DNA of 64,000 bases from Stenotrophomonas maltophilia (GTDB taxonomy: Bacteria; Pseudomonadota; Gammaproteobacteria; Xanthomonadales; Xanthomonadaceae): contig NZ_CP033877.1 of assembly GCF_006970445.1 (NCBI RefSeq), positions 4,410,750-4,474,749 on the forward strand. The letters are read 5' to 3'. Position numbers and translations under genes: made by a program. Positions 41,329 to 53,632 of the stretch are shown in pieces; position 1 is the stretch's first letter; the number at the start of each line of letters is the position of its first letter. The notes under the pieces were generated by a model that saw only the letters and a program-made list of their open reading frames with translations, made no database searches and was not told where the DNA came from.

Positions 41329-42756
41329 TTAGAAGCTGTATTTCGTGGTGAACTGCAATCGGGTGATGTCACCCTTGTTGCCGTTCTCCACTTCGCGACG
41401 GCCGTACATCAGCTCGGCGCCGATATCGACCTTGGGCAGCGGCGAATAGAAGATGTTGCCGCGGATGCTCTGCACGCTCTTGGTCACCAGCGGTCCGAGG
41501 ATGCTGTCGTTGTCGTAGTCGCTGCGCGCGTAGATCAGGTTGGTGCGCAGCTTCGGCGAGAACGCATGCCGCCAGCCCACGTAGCCGGCCAGCACGCCGG
41601 TCGGGTTGAGCTCGTCGCGGGCCACGTCGTAGGCACTGTCGGCGGTGATGCCCAGGCCGATGTAGCGGGCGATGCCTTCGCCGCCGGTCAGCTGGTAGTG
41701 CAGCGAATCGCTGTCACCCATCACCCACTTGCCGCCCAGGGTCAGGCCGCCAGCCACCTTGTCGGCCTTGGCGCCGGTGGCCTGGTTGTCGACCTTCAGC
41801 TGGCGGACGATGCCGCCGACACCGAACGTGCCCCAGTCGCCCTTCCAGCCATAGCGCATCGTCAGGTCGGGCAGGCTGCCACGGTCGGAGTTGGCGCTGG
41901 CGTTGGTCCAGGCCCCGGTGACCGGATTGCGGGTACCGGTGAGGGTGGTGGTTTCCGGGTTTTCCAGCGCGACGCTGAAGCCGCCCTGGGTGTAGCGCAC
42001 CTGGGCCTGGCGCACGAAGATCACGCCATCGGTGGGGCCGACGAAGTCGACCGCTTCCGGCAGTGCGGCCGCGTCCATGAAGTTGGACCAGGTCTGGCCG
42101 GCCATCCAGTTGTTCCAGTACATGTAGGCGTGGCGCAGGGTCACACCGTAGGTATTGGTGGCGGTCTGGTTGCCCAGCGAGTTGCCGAAGAAGTCCATCT
42201 CGAAGAACGCACCGGCCTTGTTGCCCGATTCGCTCACATTGTCGATGCCCAGGTTGAAGCGCGAGAACTTGGCGTGGGCGTTGAAGTCGGTGCCCGAACG
42301 CTTGCCGCTGCCGCCGGCGCCTTCCACCGGGGTCTGGCCCGGCAGGTACAGCGAGCGGCCGGTGGCGTCGTCGGCCAACTGGCCATCGCTGGTTTGGGTG
42401 GCCAGGAAGTCGGCCTTGATGAAGCCGCCGATCTTGACCGTGGTGCCCGGCGCCGCGCCCGGGGTGATGGTGGTGACCTGGATCGGCTGCTTGCCCGCCG
42501 GCACCGAGGCGACCGGCTTCTGCTCGGCCTGCACCGTGCGGACTTCGGTCACCGCCTGCTGGGTCTGGCTGATCTGGGTCTGTTGTTGTTGCTGCGAAGA
42601 CAGCAGCAGCTGGACCTGGCGTTCCAGTTCGGCAACGCGTGCTTCCAGCGCTTTCTCTTTGGCGGTCTCTGCGAACGCCATGCCCGGTGCGACCAGGGCG
42701 ACCAATAGGCAGGCCGCCAAAGGTTTGCGCACGGCTTTCAACGTACGGTGGCTCAT
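41329..42756 (-). CDS. DcaP-like outer-membrane porin
   Basis: A 475-residue exported porin. A signal sequence (AACLLVALVAPGMAFAE) is followed by a coiled-coil stalk, KEKALEARVAELERQVQLLLSS and a glutamine run (residues about 30-80), then VKIGGFIKADFLATQ and beta-strand-rich sequence with aromatic-ended strands to the final TTKYSF (terminal Phe typical of outer-membrane barrels). This is the plan of DcaP-family trimeric porins for dicarboxylates. GAGAGGG lies before the chosen ATG. The gene is divergent from acs and points toward the MHS transporter. Confidence 0.9.
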   Translation of the reverse strand: MSHRTLKAVRKPLAACLLVALVAPGMAFAETAKEKALEARVAELERQVQLLLSSQQQQQTQISQTQQAVTEVRTVQAEQKPVASVPAGKQPIQVTTITPGAAPGTTVKIGGFIKADFLATQTSDGQLADDATGRSLYLPGQTPVEGAGGSGKRSGTDFNAHAKFSRFNLGIDNVSESGNKAGAFFEMDFFGNSLGNQTATNTYGVTLRHAYMYWNNWMAGQTWSNFMDAAALPEAVDFVGPTDGVIFVRQAQVRYTQGGFSVALENPETTTLTGTRNPVTGAWTNASANSDRGSLPDLTMRYGWKGDWGTFGVGGIVRQLKVDNQATGAKADKVAGGLTLGGKWVMGDSDSLHYQLTGGEGIARYIGLGITADSAYDVARDELNPTGVLAGYVGWRHAFSPKLRTNLIYARSDYDNDSILGPLVTKSVQSIRGNIFYSPLPKVDIGAELMYGRREVENGNKGDITRLQFTTKYSF

Positions 42757-42881
42757 GTTGCCCTCTCTCCCAAGTGGCAAGGTGATGCCGCGCGTGGGGC
42801 ACGGTCGAGCCGAGACTGCGGGGCGTTCACGCACAGCGGCTATTGGCCATTGGTCGAACCCGGCCCTGCTGGGCGCTCACT

Positions 42882-42897
42882 TTCGACCATGGTCTAA
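42882..42897. promoter_or_regulatory. Candidate operator in the porin-acs divergent region
   Basis: TTCGACCATGGTCTAA, an imperfect 16-base palindrome (one mismatch; core GACCATGGTC is perfect), with a third half-site GGTCGAA about 30 bases to the left (42852-42858). It lies about 105 bases before the acs start and 125 before the porin start. It may bind the LuxR-type regulator encoded after acs; this is inference only. Confidence 0.4.
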
Positions 42898-43001
42898 CCA
42901 AGGTGGTGACGCGGCCGGGGGTGGATGGGGCAAACTGAGGGGGATCGGTCGTTGCGATGCTGCGACCGCACATACAAAGTCAACGTGCAAGTGAGGGTGC
43001 C

Positions 43002-44945
<1,944 letters not shown>

Positions 44946-45066
44946 TGGCGTGACTGCAGGCGCAGGACGCGCCAGGGACGTGGCCGGGAGGAGGGACCCG
45001 GCCGTGTCCGACCCGTCCTGCACCTGCCATCACGTCGCTCCTTTTCCTGATCGATAAGCTCGACCC

Positions 45067-45732
45067 ATGACCACCCTCCTGATTGCCGATGACCACCCGC
45101 TGTTCCGCGAAGCCCTGCGTGGGGCGGTGCAGCGGGTCATCCCCGGCGTGCAGCTGTTCGAGGCCGACAGCGTGGAAGCGCTGTACGCGCTGGCCGACCA
45201 GCACAACGACGCCGACCTGGTCCTGATGGACCTCAACATGCCCGGTGCGCAGGGTTTCAACGCGCTGGTGCACATGCGCTCGCTGCACCCGCACCTGCCG
45301 GTGGTGGTGGTGTCCGCGCGCGAAGAAGCCACGGTGATGCGCCGCGCGCTCGACCACGGTGCGCTCGGCTTCATACCCAAGTCGGCCGACTCGGACACCA
45401 TCGGCCACGCGCTGGGCACCATCCTCGATGGCGAGACCTGGGCACCGCCGGAAGCGCACAACGTGCCGCCCACCGGCAGCGAAGAACGCGAAGTCGGCCA
45501 GCGCCTGCGTGAGCTGACCCCGCAGCAGTTCCGGGTGCTGCAGATGCTGGGCGCAGGGCGCTTGAACAAGCAGATCGCCTACGACCTCAACGTCTCCGAA
45601 GCGACGATCAAGGCCCACGTCACCGCCATCCTGCGCAAGCTGGGCGTGACCAACCGCACCCAGGCCGTGCTGATGGCCGGCAAGCTGGCAATCGACGACG
45701 ACGCCATCGTGCTGCCGCCGGAAGAAGACTGA
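45067..45732 (+). CDS. crbR: LuxR/NarL-type response regulator, CrbR/ErdR-like
   Basis: A 221-residue regulator. Receiver domain: LLIADDHPLFREAL with acidic pair, phosphorylation site LVLMDLNMPGAQG (Asp about 54), VVVVSARE and GFIPKSAD (conserved Lys). Output: a GerE/LuxR helix-turn-helix, LTPQQFRVLQMLGAGRLNKQIAYDLNVSEATIKAHVTAI. Such regulators next to acs (CrbR in Vibrio, ErdR in Pseudomonas) switch on acs during the acetate switch. The matching kinase with a symporter domain is encoded downstream, so I adopt this name by context; sequence alone would give only the family. Confidence 0.87.
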   Translation: MTTLLIADDHPLFREALRGAVQRVIPGVQLFEADSVEALYALADQHNDADLVLMDLNMPGAQGFNALVHMRSLHPHLPVVVVSAREEATVMRRALDHGALGFIPKSADSDTIGHALGTILDGETWAPPEAHNVPPTGSEEREVGQRLRELTPQQFRVLQMLGAGRLNKQIAYDLNVSEATIKAHVTAILRKLGVTNRTQAVLMAGKLAIDDDAIVLPPEED

Positions 45733-45733
45733 G

Positions 45734-45848
45734 GTAGTGCCGGCCGCTGGCCGGCAGTCACCTGAAACGCCTGGAAACGCCCTGGTAGGCGCCAAGCTTG
45801 CCTGGCACGCTTCTACCGACGCACCTGCCGGCCAGCGGCCGGCACTAC
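45734..45848. repeat. SMAG triple cluster
   Basis: GTAGTGCCGGCC-GC-TGGCCGGCA directly after the regulator's stop, then a degenerate GTAGGCGCCAAGCTTGCCTGGC, then the mirror element ending GGCCGGCACTAC. Spacing is about 30-45 bases. Confidence 0.87.
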
Positions 45849-45954
45849 CAGGCACCGCTGCGCTCGCGGTATAGCCATCGCTATAAAAACCAGCCCTGCC
45901 TGCGCGTTTCGCTGGAAATGCGCCACGCGCGAATCGCGGTGCTAAGCTTCGCGT

Positions 45955-46065
45955 CCCCTTGGGGAGTAGCCGGATTCCTTCGCAGGAATCGTCCACGTCA
46001 ACATACTCGGCCAGTGCGCCGTGGCGTGGACAACCATGATGGTTGGCGAGACCAGCGGCCCGCGC
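45955..46065 (+). promoter_or_regulatory. yybP-ykoY manganese riboswitch
   Basis: The hallmark conserved segments are in order: CCCCTTGGGGAGTAGCC, a variable arm (GGATTCC...GGAATC), GTCAACATACTCGG, a second variable hairpin (GCGCC...GGCGTGG... region), and GGTTGGCGAGACC. These match the yybP-ykoY class that binds Mn2+ and turns on Mn exporters. An expression platform rich in GC repeats (CCCGCGCGCGC, GGGCGCGAGCG) follows up to mntP, and mntP lacks an obvious ribosome-binding site in the open sequence, consistent with translation control. Confidence 0.9.
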
Positions 46066-46132
46066 GCGCAACGTCAGGTTGGGCGCGAGCGCAGGCCGTG
46101 CGTCCGTCCTAGCCCGACCTCAGCCGCCGCCC

Positions 46133-46708
46133 ATGTCCCCCATTTCGATCCTCCTGATCGGCTTTGCCATGTCCACCGATGCCTTCGCCGCTGCAATCGG
46201 CAAGGGTGCGGCCATGCGCAAGCCGGTGTTCCGCGATGCACTGCGTGCCGGCATCATCTTCGGCGTCATCGAAGCGATCACGCCCATCATCGGCTGGCTG
46301 CTCGGCCGCGCCGCGCTGCAGTACGTCGAAGCCTTCGACCACTGGATCGCCTTCGGCCTGCTCGGCGCGCTGGGCATCCACATGATCTACAACGGCCTCC
46401 GCCCGGACAGTGCCGGGGAAGACGAGGACCCCTCGCAGCACCACGGCTTCTGGAAGCTGGCGTTGACCGGTTTCGCCACCAGCATCGACGCGATGGCGGT
46501 GGGTATCGGCCTGGCCTTCATGGATGTGCATATCGGCGTGATGGCCGCGGTCATCGGCCTGTGCACGCTGACCATGGTCACCGCCGGCATCATGCTCGGC
46601 CGCGTGCTGGGCAGCATGGTGGGCAAGCGTGCCGAGATCATCGGTGGCGTGATCCTGGTGATCATCGGCGCGACGATCCTGTACGAGCACCTGCACGGCG
46701 TGGGGTAA
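46133..46708 (+). CDS. mntP: Manganese efflux pump MntP
   Basis: A 191-residue, six-span inner-membrane exporter. [20 protein letters not shown] and [17 protein letters not shown] are the two MntP repeats with the conserved acidic residues needed for Mn transport. It begins at the ATG after the riboswitch; the frame is open 30 codons upstream only because the platform DNA is GC-rich. There is no good Shine-Dalgarno, which fits riboswitch control. It lowers cytosolic Mn2+. Confidence 0.95.
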   Translation: MSPISILLIGFAMSTDAFAAAIGKGAAMRKPVFRDALRAGIIFGVIEAITPIIGWLLGRAALQYVEAFDHWIAFGLLGALGIHMIYNGLRPDSAGEDEDPSQHHGFWKLALTGFATSIDAMAVGIGLAFMDVHIGVMAAVIGLCTLTMVTAGIMLGRVLGSMVGKRAEIIGGVILVIIGATILYEHLHGVG

Positions 46709-46735
46709 CGCATCGGAAGCGAGCGATTGCGTGGT

Positions 46736-46791
46736 TGCCGGCCAGCGGCCGGCACTACCAGACGTCACATCCACGCATGGCGTGGATCTAC
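46736..46791. repeat. SMAG pair between mntP and crbS-like kinase genes
   Basis: TGCCGGCCAGCGGCCGGCACTAC and ATCCACGCATGGCGTGGAT + CTAC, both in the reverse orientation, of two different sequence subtypes. Confidence 0.85.
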
Positions 46792-46807
46792 TGCCGGGCA
46801 CCCGGCG

Positions 46808-49800
46808 CTACTGCGCGTCGCGCAGCGCGCCCAGGAAGGCGCGCAGCGAGGCCGGCTTGATCGGCTTGGTCAGCACGCGATAGCCGCGCTCGCGTGCCAT
46901 CCGCTTCAGCTCGTCGCGCCCATCGGCGGTCAGCAGCGCACCCGGCAGCGGGTAACCGGCGGCTTCGCGCAACGCCACCAGCGCGTCCAGGCCATCCATG
47001 CGATCGTGCAGGTGGTAATCCACCAGCATCACCTGCGGCCGTTCGGCCACTTTCTCCAACGCCTGATCCACCGTCGATGCAGTAATCACCTGCACCTGCC
47101 AGCGGCCGAGCAGCGCGCGCATGCCGTCGAGGATCTCTTCGTCGTTGTCCACGCACAGCACGCGCAGGCCCGCCAGCGAATCGCTGCGCACCGGCGCGGC
47201 GACGGCCTGTACCGGCGCGGCCAGTTCGGTGTAGCCCGGCAGCGGTGCGACCCGCGGCAGGATGATCGAGAACATCGATCCCTTGCCGACCCGGCTGCGC
47301 GCATTGAGGCGATGGTCAAGCAGGCGCGAGATGCGCTGGCAGATCGACAGGCCCAGACCCAAGCCCTGCTCTCCCCAATCGAACGGCTGCTGGTAGCGGT
47401 GGAACTCATCGAAGATCTGCCGCATGTGGTGCTCGGGAATGCCGGGACCGGTATCCCACACCTGCAGTTCCACTTCGTCGCCGCGCTGGCGCACGGCCAG
47501 CACGATGCGACCCTGGCGGGTGTAGCGCAGCGCGTTGGCCAGGAAGTTCTGCAGCACGCGGCGCAGCAGGCGGCGGTCACTGCGCACCCATGCCGGGCGT
47601 GCGAACAGGTCCAGGCGCAGGCCACGGCCGGCGGCGACCGGGGTGTATTGCGCGGCCAGTTCGCGCATCAGCGCGCTCACGTCGAACTCGCCGATCACCG
47701 GGTGCAGGCCGCCAGCATCCAGCCGCGACACATCCAGCAGGCCATCAAGCAGCTCTTCGGCGGCACGCAACGACGCATCCACGCGTTCAGCCAGGTGCTT
47801 CTGCTCGTCACTCACGTGATCACTGTCGCGCAGCGCGGAAGCGAACAGGCGTGCGGCGTTCAACGGCTGCAGCACGTCATGGCTGATCGCCGCCAGGAAG
47901 CGCGTCTTCGACTGCTGCGCGACCTCGGCCTCGTGCGAGCGCTCGGCGACGCGCTGTTCCAGCGTCTCGTTGGCTTCCAGCAGTGCTTTTTCCGCGTGCT
48001 TGTAGTCGGTGATGTCGTTGTAGCTGGTCACGTAGCCGCCGCCGGGCAGCGCCTGCCCGCGCATCTCGATCACCTTGCCATCGCTGCGGGTGCGTTCGAA
48101 CACATGCGGTGAACCGGCACGCATGTAGCCGATGCGACGGTTGATCTGCACTTCGATATCACCCTCGCCCAGCTCGCCGCGCTCGGCGTTGTAGCGGATC
48201 AGGTCGGCCACCGGGCGGCCCACATAGAGCATGCCGTCGGGGTAACCGAACATGTCCTGGTAGCGACGATTCCATGCAGTCAGGCGCATGTCCGGATCGA
48301 CCACGCTGACCCCGGCGCTGATGTTCTCCAGCGTGGTCGACAGGATCTCGCGGTTGAAGCGCAGTTCCTGCCCGGCTTCGTCCAGCACCGCCACCACTTC
48401 ACCCAGGTCCATGCCCGAGCCACGCAACAGGCTGGTCAGCAGCAGGCGCGCCGATGCCGCACCAATCGATGCGGCCAGCAGCCGTTCGGTGAACTGCACC
48501 CAGGGGCGGTCCGCAGGCGCCGAAGATTGCAGCTCACGGCCCAGCGACTGTGCCTGCTCGAAGAACGAACGCCGTGCATGGCGTTCGCCGACCACGCGCG
48601 ACGCCAGCGCCAGCAGGTCGCCCACGTGCACGTGGCCGGGCCAGCCGCCGGCCACCGAGGGGCGCTCGGCATAGGGGTCGAGGAACGGCGCGGCACGCAG
48701 TCGTTCGTCCACGCCGGGCCGCCAGCGTGCGGACACCAGCATCATCGTCGCCGCGTTGACCAGCAGTGACCAGAACGTGCCGTGGGTCAGCGGGTCCCAG
48801 CCGGTCATGCCGAACAGTTGCTGCGGGCGCAGCCACTCGATGCCGAACGGGCCGTGCTGCACCCAAGCAGCATCGACCCAGCCGGCCATCGTCATTGCTG
48901 GCAGCAGCAGGGTGTACATCCACGTTGCGAAGCCGAGCAGCATGCCCACCTCGACGCCACGACGGCTGGCGCCGCGCCAGTACAGGCCGCCGATCAGGCC
49001 GGGCGCGAACTGCGCCACCGCTGCGAACGCCATCAGGCCGTACGAGGCCAACGTGCTGTCGTTGCTGCTGGTGCGGTAGTAGCTGTAGGCCATCAGCGCC
49101 AGCAGCAGGATCGCCAGGCGGCGGATCCACAGCACGCGCGAGGCGACGTCGGCGGCCTCCTGGTGGTCACCGCTCCGACGCAGCAGCACCGGCATCACCA
49201 GGTCGTTGCTGACCATGGTGGCCAGCGCGATGGACGAGACGATGACCATGCCGGTGGCCGCCGAGAAGCCGCCAACATAGGCGATCAGCGCCAGCGCATT
49301 GCGGCCTTCGGCCAGCGGCAGGGCCAGCACCATCGAATCGTCGGCGACGCTGCCGCCGGTGCCGAACAGGGTCACGCCGGCGGTGGCGATCGGCAGCACC
49401 ATGCCCGAGATCAGCACCAGGTAGCCACCGAACATCCAGCGCGCGCGGCGCACGTCGCGCACGTCACCGCACTCGACCACGGCCACGTGGAACTGGCGCG
49501 GCAGGCAGATGATGGCGAGGAAACTGAGCAGGGTCTGCGAGATGAAGCCCACCGGCGGCAGGCCGGTGAACAGCGTATGCACCGACTCGACCACTGCATC
49601 GGTGCGGTTGCTCAGCCACAGGTAGGCGAACACGCCCACGGCCAGCATCGCCAGCAGCTTGATCACCGATTCGAAGGCAATGGCCAGCATCATGCCGTGG
49701 TGGTGCTCGGTGGCATCGACCTGGCGGGTACCAAACAGGGTGGCGAACAGCGCCATCAGCAGCGCCACGTACAGCGCCGGGTCGGTGAAGAAGCCGGTGG

Positions 49801-50254
49801 GACCTGTGTTGCCGGTCAGCACCTGCAGGCTCATCGCCACCGCTTTGTACTGCAGCGCCAGGTACGGAATGATGCCGATCAGCGCGATGATCGCCACCAG
49901 CGCCGCCAGCCGCCGCGAGCGGCCGAAGCGCGAGGAGATGAAATCGGCGATGGAGACCACGTTCTGGCTGCGCGCGATCAGCGCCAGGCGCTCGATGATG
50001 CGCCAACCGAACAACAACAACAGCAGCGGGCCGATGTAGATCGGCAGATAGCCCACGCCGTTGCGCACGGCAGTGCCGACCGCGCCGTAGAACGTCCACG
50101 ACGAGCAGTACACGGCCAGCGCCAGGCTGTAGACCAACGGCCGCAGCCACGGCCGGTCGGGGTACATCGGCCGACGGTCGCCCCACCACGCCACGCCGAA
50201 CAGCAGCGCGGCATAGGCAACCGAGACCAGCAGCAGGATCCAGCTGGAGACCAC
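46808..50254 (-). CDS. crbS: Hybrid sensor kinase with sodium/solute symporter domain, CrbS/MxtR-like
   Basis: A 1148-residue protein. Residues about 1-480 form a 12-13-helix SSF-type domain (FYGAVGTAVRNGVGYLPIYIGP; SIADFISSRFGRSR; IALIGIIPYLALQYKA; CLPRQFHVAVVE). A STAC-like linker and a PAS domain (ENISAGVSVVDPDMRLTAWNRRYQDMFGY) precede HisKA (ISHDVLQPLNAARLF, phospho-His) and HATPase (NFLANALRYT; DTGPGIP; GLGLSICQRI). A receiver domain ends the protein (VLCVDNDEE, VMLVDYHLHDRMDG). This is the CrbS/MxtR plan known for control of acs. Start is the GTG before VSSWILLLVSVAY. It would detect acetate-related signals and phosphorylate the regulator next to acs. Confidence 0.93.
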   Translation of the reverse strand: MVSSWILLLVSVAYAALLFGVAWWGDRRPMYPDRPWLRPLVYSLALAVYCSSWTFYGAVGTAVRNGVGYLPIYIGPLLLLLFGWRIIERLALIARSQNVVSIADFISSRFGRSRRLAALVAIIALIGIIPYLALQYKAVAMSLQVLTGNTGPTGFFTDPALYVALLMALFATLFGTRQVDATEHHHGMMLAIAFESVIKLLAMLAVGVFAYLWLSNRTDAVVESVHTLFTGLPPVGFISQTLLSFLAIICLPRQFHVAVVECGDVRDVRRARWMFGGYLVLISGMVLPIATAGVTLFGTGGSVADDSMVLALPLAEGRNALALIAYVGGFSAATGMVIVSSIALATMVSNDLVMPVLLRRSGDHQEAADVASRVLWIRRLAILLLALMAYSYYRTSSNDSTLASYGLMAFAAVAQFAPGLIGGLYWRGASRRGVEVGMLLGFATWMYTLLLPAMTMAGWVDAAWVQHGPFGIEWLRPQQLFGMTGWDPLTHGTFWSLLVNAATMMLVSARWRPGVDERLRAAPFLDPYAERPSVAGGWPGHVHVGDLLALASRVVGERHARRSFFEQAQSLGRELQSSAPADRPWVQFTERLLAASIGAASARLLLTSLLRGSGMDLGEVVAVLDEAGQELRFNREILSTTLENISAGVSVVDPDMRLTAWNRRYQDMFGYPDGMLYVGRPVADLIRYNAERGELGEGDIEVQINRRIGYMRAGSPHVFERTRSDGKVIEMRGQALPGGGYVTSYNDITDYKHAEKALLEANETLEQRVAERSHEAEVAQQSKTRFLAAISHDVLQPLNAARLFASALRDSDHVSDEQKHLAERVDASLRAAEELLDGLLDVSRLDAGGLHPVIGEFDVSALMRELAAQYTPVAAGRGLRLDLFARPAWVRSDRRLLRRVLQNFLANALRYTRQGRIVLAVRQRGDEVELQVWDTGPGIPEHHMRQIFDEFHRYQQPFDWGEQGLGLGLSICQRISRLLDHRLNARSRVGKGSMFSIILPRVAPLPGYTELAAPVQAVAAPVRSDSLAGLRVLCVDNDEEILDGMRALLGRWQVQVITASTVDQALEKVAERPQVMLVDYHLHDRMDGLDALVALREAAGYPLPGALLTADGRDELKRMARERGYRVLTKPIKPASLRAFLGALRDAQ

Positions 50255-50329
50255 GCGTGCGTTTCCGTCGGAAGAACCCGCAGTGTAGGCCAGGCGTGGC
50301 CGGGGGTGCGGGCTCGTTGGGGGCAACCA

Positions 50330-50383
50330 CCCCCACCAAGGTGGGGGCCTACGCGGTGCGGGCCACGACCGTTGGTCGTGGCC
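50330..50383. repeat. Two SMAG-like palindromes
   Basis: CCCCCACCAAGGTGGGGG with CCTAC, and GGCCACGACCGTTGGTCGTGGCC. Both show the core CCAAGGT or CCGTTGG seen in the other elements but new flanks. Confidence 0.7.
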
Positions 50384-50389
50384 GGCTTC

Positions 50390-52537
<2,148 letters not shown>

Positions 52538-52681
52538 GAGGCAATCCGGTACGACAGAACAGCCCGGGACCATAGCCGCTGGGGCCGGATGGGGCAACGG
52601 CCGATGGTTGGGGACGCTGCCTTTTCGCATGGCGCGCCGCCGGATACGCTACTGAATCCGGAATCACACAGAGCGTGCTCT

Positions 52682-53548
52682 TTGAATCCCCGCCCCCAAA
52701 CAATCCAGATCTTTCTCCCACATGGCGATCCAACTGGCATCCGGATTGCCGAGATCACCACGCGAACAGTGCGAGCCGTGGAGATTCCTAGAAAGCTGCT
52801 GCCCCGATTCCTGGAAATGCCAGAGTCAACGCAAGTGGGACTTTACTTCCTGTTTGGAAGTGAGGATGACGAAAGTTCGCCTTCAATGTACATCGGCCAG
52901 ACTGGGGCGCTCAAAGATCGCCTGTACACGCATCAAGGTTCTCGTGATTCCTGGAATCGGGCTGTTGCCGTACTTTCCCTAACCAATGCATTTACCAGTA
53001 CCCATGTCGGCTATCTGGAATGGCACTCCATTCAGGAGGCACGGAAAGCCGCACGTTTCCGGCTAGAGAACGTCAATGGAGGATCCCGGCCCCATACACC
53101 GCCTCCGCTGGAAGCCGATTGCCAAGAGATACACGAGACAGCTTCAGTCTTGCTAGCAACATTGGGCTACACACCGTTCAAACCACTCGCAGATAGAAGC
53201 CAAGCAACCGAACTTCTCTGCAAGGGCCCTGATACGGAAGCGAAGGGGCTTTACGGCAGCGAAGGGATGGTTGTCCTCAAAGGGTCTGTGGGGCGTCGGG
53301 AGGTCGTCGCGTCCTTCAGCGCTGCTTCGAGAGCAGTTCGAGAGCAGTTGCTCGCCGAGAAAGTGATTATCGAAGACGGCCGAAACATCCGATTCACTCA
53401 GGATCATCAGTTCCGATCTCCGAGCGCCGCCTCTGGTTGCCTGCTTGGACGACCATCCAACGGCTGGGACGACTGGAAATCTGCTGACGGGCGATCATTG
53501 GACGAACTTGAGCGCCGTGCATCCTTGCAGTTGGCCAAAGAAAACTAA
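52682..53548 (+). CDS. GIY-YIG nuclease-like protein with DUF4357
   Basis: A protein of about 288 residues, lower in G+C than its neighbours and alone on the plus strand between minus-strand genes. VGLYFLFGSEDDESS...SMYIGQTGALKDRLYTHQ carries GLYFLF and YIGQTG, a GIY-YIG variant (first motif GLY-F, second YIG), and WNRAVAVLSL follows. The C-terminus has the DUF4357 pattern SPSAASGCLLGRPSNGWDDWK. I place the start at a TTG (MNPRPQTIQIFLPHGDPTG), where related proteins begin; an ATG 31 codons earlier is open but reads like noncoding sequence. Looks acquired; role unknown, possibly nucleic-acid processing or defence. Confidence 0.78.
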   Translation: MNPRPQTIQIFLPHGDPTGIRIAEITTRTVRAVEIPRKLLPRFLEMPESTQVGLYFLFGSEDDESSPSMYIGQTGALKDRLYTHQGSRDSWNRAVAVLSLTNAFTSTHVGYLEWHSIQEARKAARFRLENVNGGSRPHTPPPLEADCQEIHETASVLLATLGYTPFKPLADRSQATELLCKGPDTEAKGLYGSEGMVVLKGSVGRREVVASFSAASRAVREQLLAEKVIIEDGRNIRFTQDHQFRSPSAASGCLLGRPSNGWDDWKSADGRSLDELERRASLQLAKEN

Positions 53549-53602
53549 CCAACACGGATCTTTCGCATGAATCGGGCGCGGCAGGGTCCAGCGCTTCCGG
53601 AG

Positions 53603-53632
53603 AAAAGGCGGCGGGTTACTTCTCCCGCCGCC
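53603..53632 (-). terminator. Terminator overlapping the tamB stop codon
   Basis: Minus strand: GGCGGCGGG, AGAAGTAA, CCCGCCGCC, TTTT. Nine pairs with a U-tract. The stop codon TAA of tamB is in the loop, so the coding end and terminator are merged. Confidence 0.8.
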
